From contig LWDP01000063.1 of the NCBI GenBank assembly GCA_002087915.1, forward strand, positions 1 through 10,243: a stretch of DNA of 10,243 nt, written 5' to 3'. Position 1 is the first letter of the stretch. The number at the start of each line of letters is the position of its first letter. Positions 6,569 through 10,243 of this stretch are shown piece by piece. The stretch comes from Enterospora canceri. Its lineage: Eukaryota > Microsporidia > Enterocytozoonidae. The notes below the pieces were generated by a model that saw only the letters and a program-made list of their open reading frames with translations, ran no database searches and was not told where the DNA came from. The position numbers were made by a program, and so were the translations under genes.

Positions 6569-7045
6569 ATGAGTAAAACATTTGAATTCTCACATGGGAC
6601 AATATTCGATGCACAGGACTATTTAATCAGAAACGATCTAGGACTAAGATATATTTTCGATGAAAATGGGGAGGAGAAGAACTACATCAGCCCAAACTGC
6701 TTCCTGACGGAACTCTACGACAAAAATTACGGTACGACGAAGGCAGAGAAGATTGATTTCAGCCTGTACGCATGCCACTCACAGGAGGACATTCCAACGA
6801 GCTCGAACGAAGTCTACTCGATCCGCTCGCTGCGATGCAATGTGCCTGGCTGCACGAAGGCGTTCTCGTCGACTCAGGGCCTCAAGTACCACAAACAGCA
6901 TTGCCATACGGTTCATAGGACATTTGCGAAGAAGCCGTTTGTGTGCCACGTTTCTGGATGCACGAAGAGCTACAAGAGCAACAACGGCCTCAAGTACCAC
7001 ATGCAGCACGCCCATGCTGGGATTGACCAGGAAAGCAGCGGCTGA
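6569..7045 (+). CDS. C2H2 zinc-finger protein, SFP1-like
   Basis: The 158-residue product carries two C2H2 zinc fingers with identical spacing, C-x4-C-x12-H-x4-H: C90, C95, H108, H113 and C126, C131, H144, H149. Both fingers contain the stretch GLKYH, and the second reads KSNNGLKYHMQH. This phrase is typical of the fungal Sfp1 family, which controls ribosomal-protein and ribosome-biogenesis genes in yeast. The fingers are joined by a 12-residue linker, and the last nine residues after finger two form a short tail. The first 85 residues are mostly acidic and unrecognised and could be an activation or interaction region. A nuclear DNA-binding role is likely, while the ribosomal-gene role is inferred from yeast. 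The unusual inverted repeat just upstream may control it. It is followed after 61 bp by the PUF gene on the same strand. Confidence 0.8.
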   Translation: MSKTFEFSHGTIFDAQDYLIRNDLGLRYIFDENGEEKNYISPNCFLTELYDKNYGTTKAEKIDFSLYACHSQEDIPTSSNEVYSIRSLRCNVPGCTKAFSSTQGLKYHKQHCHTVHRTFAKKPFVCHVSGCTKSYKSNNGLKYHMQHAHAGIDQESSG

Positions 7046-7106
7046 GATGATTTAAATTATGATAGGGCTCCTTTTGGGTATTTAGTTGTAGAAGGACTCC
7101 TTTAGA

Positions 7107-8468
7107 ATGAACAATAAGAAACCGATGAATCTGCTACCAAAGCTGGACTCATTTCTGCGAAGGAAGAGGGAGCACAGCTACTTTATCGAGGACGTGAAAA
7201 TATACAAAAACATAAGGGCAGACAGCAAGGAAAGGCTTCTTAGCATAAATGTGTTTAAGACTACCAAAATGGCAGACTTAATAGACGAGGACCAGCCTGG
7301 GACTGCCTCTGAGGCGGCGACTGAGGGCGAGTTGAGGAACCTGAAGGAGCCACTGGTCCCACCAATTGGAAAAATAGGCAACAAATTGGATCTACGGAAC
7401 TTCACCAGGACGTACACGATCACGATGAGAAGTGGAGGGGCAGGAAGGAGCAAATTGGCCAAGGAAATGAGGGAGAAGTACGGCAAACTGATTCCTGGGG
7501 CGGCAATTGACAATTCTGAGACGATTTGCGTACAGATTTGCAAGGACCAGGATGGATCGAGATACGTGCAGAGGCAGATGGAAGAGAGGTGGAACGGGGC
7601 TGAGATGGACGAGTTCTTCGACCTGGTCAGCGGATACGTCAGGGAGCTCTCCACGAATCTCTTTGGAAACTACGTCATTCAGAAGATGGTGGCTCTTCTT
7701 GACGAGTCGCAACTTGAGAGAATGAGAGCCATTTTGAGTGGCCACGTATTGGAGCTATCGACCAACATGTTTGGGTGCAGGGTGATTCAGGGACTGGTTG
7801 AGAGGCTGAAGAAGAAAGAGGGGCTGCTTGACGAGGTGGTTGGCTGCACAGGGGCGTTGATGGTGAACCCATTTGGAAACCACGTTCTGAAGAAGTGCAT
7901 CGATGTTGAAATGGAGGCAGAGAGGCAGGAATTCATTTCTGGCTTCATCAGGGCGCTTGTGGCTGGGGCCAGGGAGTACGCGATGGAGAAGCACGGGTGC
8001 AGGATGGTGCAGCACGCCCTGGCGGTGCTGCCAGAGAAGGAGACGAGGGAGTTTGCGTACGTTCTGCTTTCAAATGCCCAGGAATTGGCCAAGGACCAGT
8101 ACGGAAACTACGTAGTTCAAGTTCTAATACGAAACAAGGAGTACTCAAAAATACTTGAAAAATACGTCGTAGAAAATAGCAGGGAGCTGTCTCTGTGCAA
8201 GTACAGCTCGAATATCGTGGAGAAATACTGCAGCAGTGGCAGACTGACAGACGACTTCTTCGACGAGTTCAACGTGCCTGGCCCAGATGGTAGGCCATTT
8301 ATGCTTACGATGATCAAGGACGGCTGTGCCAACTACGTGGTCCAGTCCCTCTACAACAAGGCCGATTCGAGGCAGCGGACTGCCATTCTGCACATTCTGG
8401 AGGAGTACAAGGACGAGTTGGCCACCCTGCCCTACTACAAGACACTCTGCAATAAGTTTGAAAAATGA
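7107..8468 (+). CDS. Pumilio/PUF-family RNA-binding protein with eight repeats
   Basis: PUF proteins bind 3' untranslated regions and usually repress or destabilise mRNAs in the cytoplasm. The 453-residue product has a basic N-terminal region (1-135), then eight Pumilio helical repeats. Their recognition helices can be read directly: SRYVQ (151-155), NYVIQ (188-192), CRVIQ (224-228), NHVLK (258-262), CRMVQ (298-302), NYVVQ (334-338), SNIVE (368-372) and NYVVQ (409-413). The set SR-Q, NY-Q, CR-Q, NH-K, CR-Q, NY-Q, SN-E, NY-Q matches the canonical Pumilio order except Lys262, where Gln is usual in repeat 4. By the PUF code, read from repeat 8 to repeat 1, this predicts UGUANAUA. The start is less certain than the others: ACTCCTTTAGA before 7107 is a weak signal, and the ATG at 7269 (residue 55) would still give all repeats. 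The stop lies 14 bp from that of the convergent PAQR gene. Confidence 0.92.
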   Translation: MNNKKPMNLLPKLDSFLRRKREHSYFIEDVKIYKNIRADSKERLLSINVFKTTKMADLIDEDQPGTASEAATEGELRNLKEPLVPPIGKIGNKLDLRNFTRTYTITMRSGGAGRSKLAKEMREKYGKLIPGAAIDNSETICVQICKDQDGSRYVQRQMEERWNGAEMDEFFDLVSGYVRELSTNLFGNYVIQKMVALLDESQLERMRAILSGHVLELSTNMFGCRVIQGLVERLKKKEGLLDEVVGCTGALMVNPFGNHVLKKCIDVEMEAERQEFISGFIRALVAGAREYAMEKHGCRMVQHALAVLPEKETREFAYVLLSNAQELAKDQYGNYVVQVLIRNKEYSKILEKYVVENSRELSLCKYSSNIVEKYCSSGRLTDDFFDEFNVPGPDGRPFMLTMIKDGCANYVVQSLYNKADSRQRTAILHILEEYKDELATLPYYKTLCNKFEK

Positions 8469-8482
8469 GTACAATTTGCCTA

Positions 8483-9193
8483 CTACACCTTGCTGATTAT
8501 TCTTGTGAAATACGCCTTCCATATTGATAGGCCAAAACACGCATTTCCAAGCAGGGTGCAAACGTGGAATATCTCGTGGAATCCAAAGACGCGGGGATAC
8601 GGGTTGGGCGACTCTGCGCCGTAGACAACGGCCCCAGTGATGTAGAAGACGCCCCCTGAAACGAGAATGGCCAGGTCGGTGGAATAGAAGTTCAGGAATA
8701 TCCGCCTAAAAAGGAGAATTGAGAGGCCCTGGCCGCAGTAGACGACCAGGTCGAATATGTTGTGGACGTCCAGCTCGCCAATCAGAAAGAGCTTGACGGA
8801 TCCAAGCACGGCCAGTCCCCAGGTCATCTTCAGAAACGAGTCGGATGAAATCGACTCGTCTCTTTTTGGTAGCATCTTCACCACCGCTGTTTGCGTCCCA
8901 CAAATCAGGAAGAAGATGGCCAGGTGGTCCAGCTTCCTGAAGAAGTGCTTGACGCGTCCATCTCCCTGGTACGTGTGGTAGAGAGCACTCAGGCCAAATT
9001 GCATGATTTGCACCAGAAAATAGAGCATGACGTATCCATTGAATGATTCGGTGTATTTCATGATGACCAGGAATACGATTGCAGAGAGACTCGTGGTGAT
9101 GAATGCAGCAAGGTGGATCATTCCCCTGAATGTTGTTCGTACATTTGGGTCGTACTCCTCTTTTGGCTTCGAATTGCTCGTAGTCTCTGACAT
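8483..9193 (-). CDS. PAQR / hemolysin III family seven-helix membrane protein
   Basis: The 236-residue product has a short polar N-terminus and about seven hydrophobic segments from about residue 25. Family motifs are in the right order: SALYH (69-73), then KLDH with Asp89 in KLDHLAIFFLICGT, and GFHEIFH (204-210, His206 and His210) near the end. Ser69, His73, Asp89, His206 and His210 correspond to the conserved residues thought to bind zinc at the membrane in PAQR receptors and bacterial hemolysin III-like proteins. In yeast the relatives (Izh proteins) affect zinc and lipid homeostasis; the hemolysin name does not show toxicity. I chose the ATG at 9193 because TTTTAAGTACCCC touches it; an in-frame ATG nine codons upstream lacks this. 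It converges with the PUF gene, so their 3' ends must overlap as RNA. Its start region is shared with the divergent gene at 9295. Confidence 0.88.
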   Translation of the reverse strand: MSETTSNSKPKEEYDPNVRTTFRGMIHLAAFITTSLSAIVFLVIMKYTESFNGYVMLYFLVQIMQFGLSALYHTYQGDGRVKHFFRKLDHLAIFFLICGTQTAVVKMLPKRDESISSDSFLKMTWGLAVLGSVKLFLIGELDVHNIFDLVVYCGQGLSILLFRRIFLNFYSTDLAILVSGGVFYITGAVVYGAESPNPYPRVFGFHEIFHVCTLLGNACFGLSIWKAYFTRIISKV

Positions 9194-9206
9194 GGGGTAC
9201 TTAAAA
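9194..9206 (-). promoter_or_regulatory. CCCC start signal of the PAQR gene
   Basis: The minus strand reads TTTTAAGTACCCC with the C-run directly against the ATG at 9193, leaving almost no leader if transcription begins near it. Confidence 0.6.
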
Positions 9207-9281
9207 GTGTGTTTGATCAATATTGAAATGGGTGAGTTGATGAAGATATTCTGGTTGATGGGAGAGTCTGAAATAGCGAAA

Positions 9282-9294
9282 GTTTTACCCTGTG
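9282..9294 (+). promoter_or_regulatory. CCC start signal of the divergent gene
   Basis: GTTTTACCCTGTG precedes the ATG at 9295. With the opposite-facing signal at 9194-9206 it frames a 101-bp bidirectional promoter region. Confidence 0.6.
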
Positions 9295-10152
9295 ATGGCT
9301 ACTGCTACAATTCGACAGCAGCTTGAAATATGCAAAGTGTTCATGAAGTACACGCATGAGAACGAGGACGTGTTGGCGCAGCTCTGTCACATGAAGACTG
9401 GGCTAGTGCAACTGAATTACTCAAAATTGTACGAGATTTATCAGGAGCACAAGAAGGAAGCAGAATCAGAGGAGTTGGAGACGTTCTTTGTGACGAAATA
9501 CGGGGAGGAATTGGAGAAAGACGAGAAGCCATTTGTCAGAAAAGTGGTGAAGGAAAAGGAGGAAGAGAGAGAGGGAATGGGAGACGACTGTGAGTCTGAT
9601 TCAGCAAATGATACGACAGAATTGGTGAGTCTGAATGGGGCCAAGATGAAGATAGGTCTAACGAGTGAGATACTGGAGAAGATTATTAAGAAGAAGAAGA
9701 ATAAGAAGTACTACAGGGAGATGGGTGTGAAGCATAAGGACATGGACAACCAGATTGACTTCATGATTCAGGTGGTGCAGTCAAATGAGAGGTTTCAGCT
9801 CAGGGAGAGTCAGGTGAATGAGTTTGATGGAAGAAACAAGAAGATAATCGACTACTACAGCGAGATGGACGTGGAATTCAGGCAGATTATGCGAAGAATA
9901 AACAGCCAGGGAAAGGGTGGGGGGAAAGAGAGCACCCTGACGAGTGACCTGAAATTCATAGAGGAATATTTCAGAAGGCATTTTGGGATAGAGGTGACGA
10001 AGACAAACACGAACAAGTTGGCAAACACGGTAGTGGAGATAATGCGGGAGTTACAGAGGAGGATATTCAGCACAGATGACGAGAAGGAGACAGATATGCT
10101 ACTGTTCTTCAAAAACAGACTCTATTCATTCTACAACTTCTATAGGAAGTAG
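9295..10152 (+). CDS. Unrecognised highly charged protein, probably helical
   Basis: I do not recognise this 285-residue protein. It is very rich in Lys and Glu and has no signal peptide or membrane segment, so it is probably cytosolic or nuclear. Residues 1-60 look like a small helical domain. About 80-110 is a strongly acidic and basic low-complexity stretch, including a run of Glu and Asp before the SDSAND region. A lysine cluster (about 129-137, IIKKKKNKK) resembles a nuclear localisation signal. Residues 140-285 appear to be a second helical domain, with a flexible GKGGGK loop near 206-211 and an amphipathic C-terminus ending RLYSFYNFYRK. The start at 9295 follows a clear CCC signal; the GTG one codon upstream is not a likely eukaryotic start. 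It is divergently arranged with the PAQR gene. A conserved microsporidian nuclear or RNA-processing factor is possible but not shown. Confidence 0.72.
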   Translation: MATATIRQQLEICKVFMKYTHENEDVLAQLCHMKTGLVQLNYSKLYEIYQEHKKEAESEELETFFVTKYGEELEKDEKPFVRKVVKEKEEEREGMGDDCESDSANDTTELVSLNGAKMKIGLTSEILEKIIKKKKNKKYYREMGVKHKDMDNQIDFMIQVVQSNERFQLRESQVNEFDGRNKKIIDYYSEMDVEFRQIMRRINSQGKGGGKESTLTSDLKFIEEYFRRHFGIEVTKTNTNKLANTVVEIMRELQRRIFSTDDEKETDMLLFFKNRLYSFYNFYRK

Positions 10153-10166
10153 TTCAAGGTATAATA

Positions 10167-10186
10167 CATAAATGACCATAAATGAC
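10167..10186. repeat. Tandem duplication, 2 x 10 bp
   Basis: CATAAATGAC occurs twice in direct succession, 15 bp beyond the stop of the preceding gene. It is short and may be simple slippage in an AT-rich spacer. Confidence 0.6.
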
Positions 10187-10243
10187 TAATATAGTGATTA
10201 CACCAGTTACAGAAGAGTGTATTGTATTTACTTACATATTTAG

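Noticed and set aside
6753..7055. 100-codon arginine-rich frame overlapping the zinc-finger gene
   Set aside because: It is a frame-shifted shadow of the zinc-finger coding sequence; its Arg and Ser richness follows from the codon composition there.
8757..8981. 74-codon + strand frame inside the PAQR gene
   Set aside because: It is antisense to conserved PAQR membrane helices and has no start signal.
8483..9193. Reading the hemolysin III name as a toxin
   Set aside because: Eukaryotic members of this family are PAQR/Izh-type membrane proteins linked to zinc and lipid homeostasis; nothing in the sequence shows lytic activity.

Overview
The window looks like a eukaryotic microsporidian genome segment. 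The best fit is a Trachipleistophora/Vavraia-type lineage, but no species can be fixed from the sequence. Three things point this way. Every confident start codon sits just downstream of a T/A-rich tract ending in CCC or CCCC (for example TTTACCCTTAATG), a start signal known from microsporidia. The genes appear intronless, and some are packed almost end to end. The products are eukaryotic: a PUF RNA-binding protein, a GPI ethanolamine-phosphate transferase, a PAQR/hemolysin III membrane protein and an SFP1-like C2H2 zinc-finger protein. An ISXO2/Merlin-type transposase fragment lies at the left edge.

Layout. Positions 1-196 (-) hold the N-terminal part of the transposase, cut by the window edge. 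Its upstream flank carries a 36-nt near-perfect palindrome (252-287). Positions 288-1509 are AT-rich with no gene I can defend, but contain a 25-bp inverted repeat (408-432 and 1479-1503). The core of this repeat reappears inside the next gene. Positions 1510-2430 (-) encode a membrane-anchored, C-terminally truncated protein-kinase-like protein. A gap of 875 bp (2431-3305) with nested inverted repeats separates it from a divergent gene for an unrecognised protein with a signal peptide and a C-terminal membrane anchor (3306-4133, +). Next on the + strand come a GPI ethanolamine-phosphate transferase of the PIG-O/PIG-G type (4244-6427), the zinc-finger protein (6569-7045) and an eight-repeat Pumilio protein (7107-8468). 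The Pumilio gene faces a PAQR gene (8483-9193, -) tail to tail with 14 bp between the stops. The PAQR gene shares a 101-bp head-to-head promoter region with a charged protein of unknown function (9295-10152, +).

How the genes work together. They do not form a pathway. The left 3.3 kb is accessory in character: a transposon fragment, repeats, a degenerate kinase and an orphan secreted or membrane protein. The right 6 kb is compact housekeeping: membrane and GPI biosynthesis plus transcriptional and translational regulators. Most novelty is in the left part. The most specific prediction is the PUF protein's RNA target, whose recognition triplets spell the classic UGUANAUA code with one odd residue in repeat 4.
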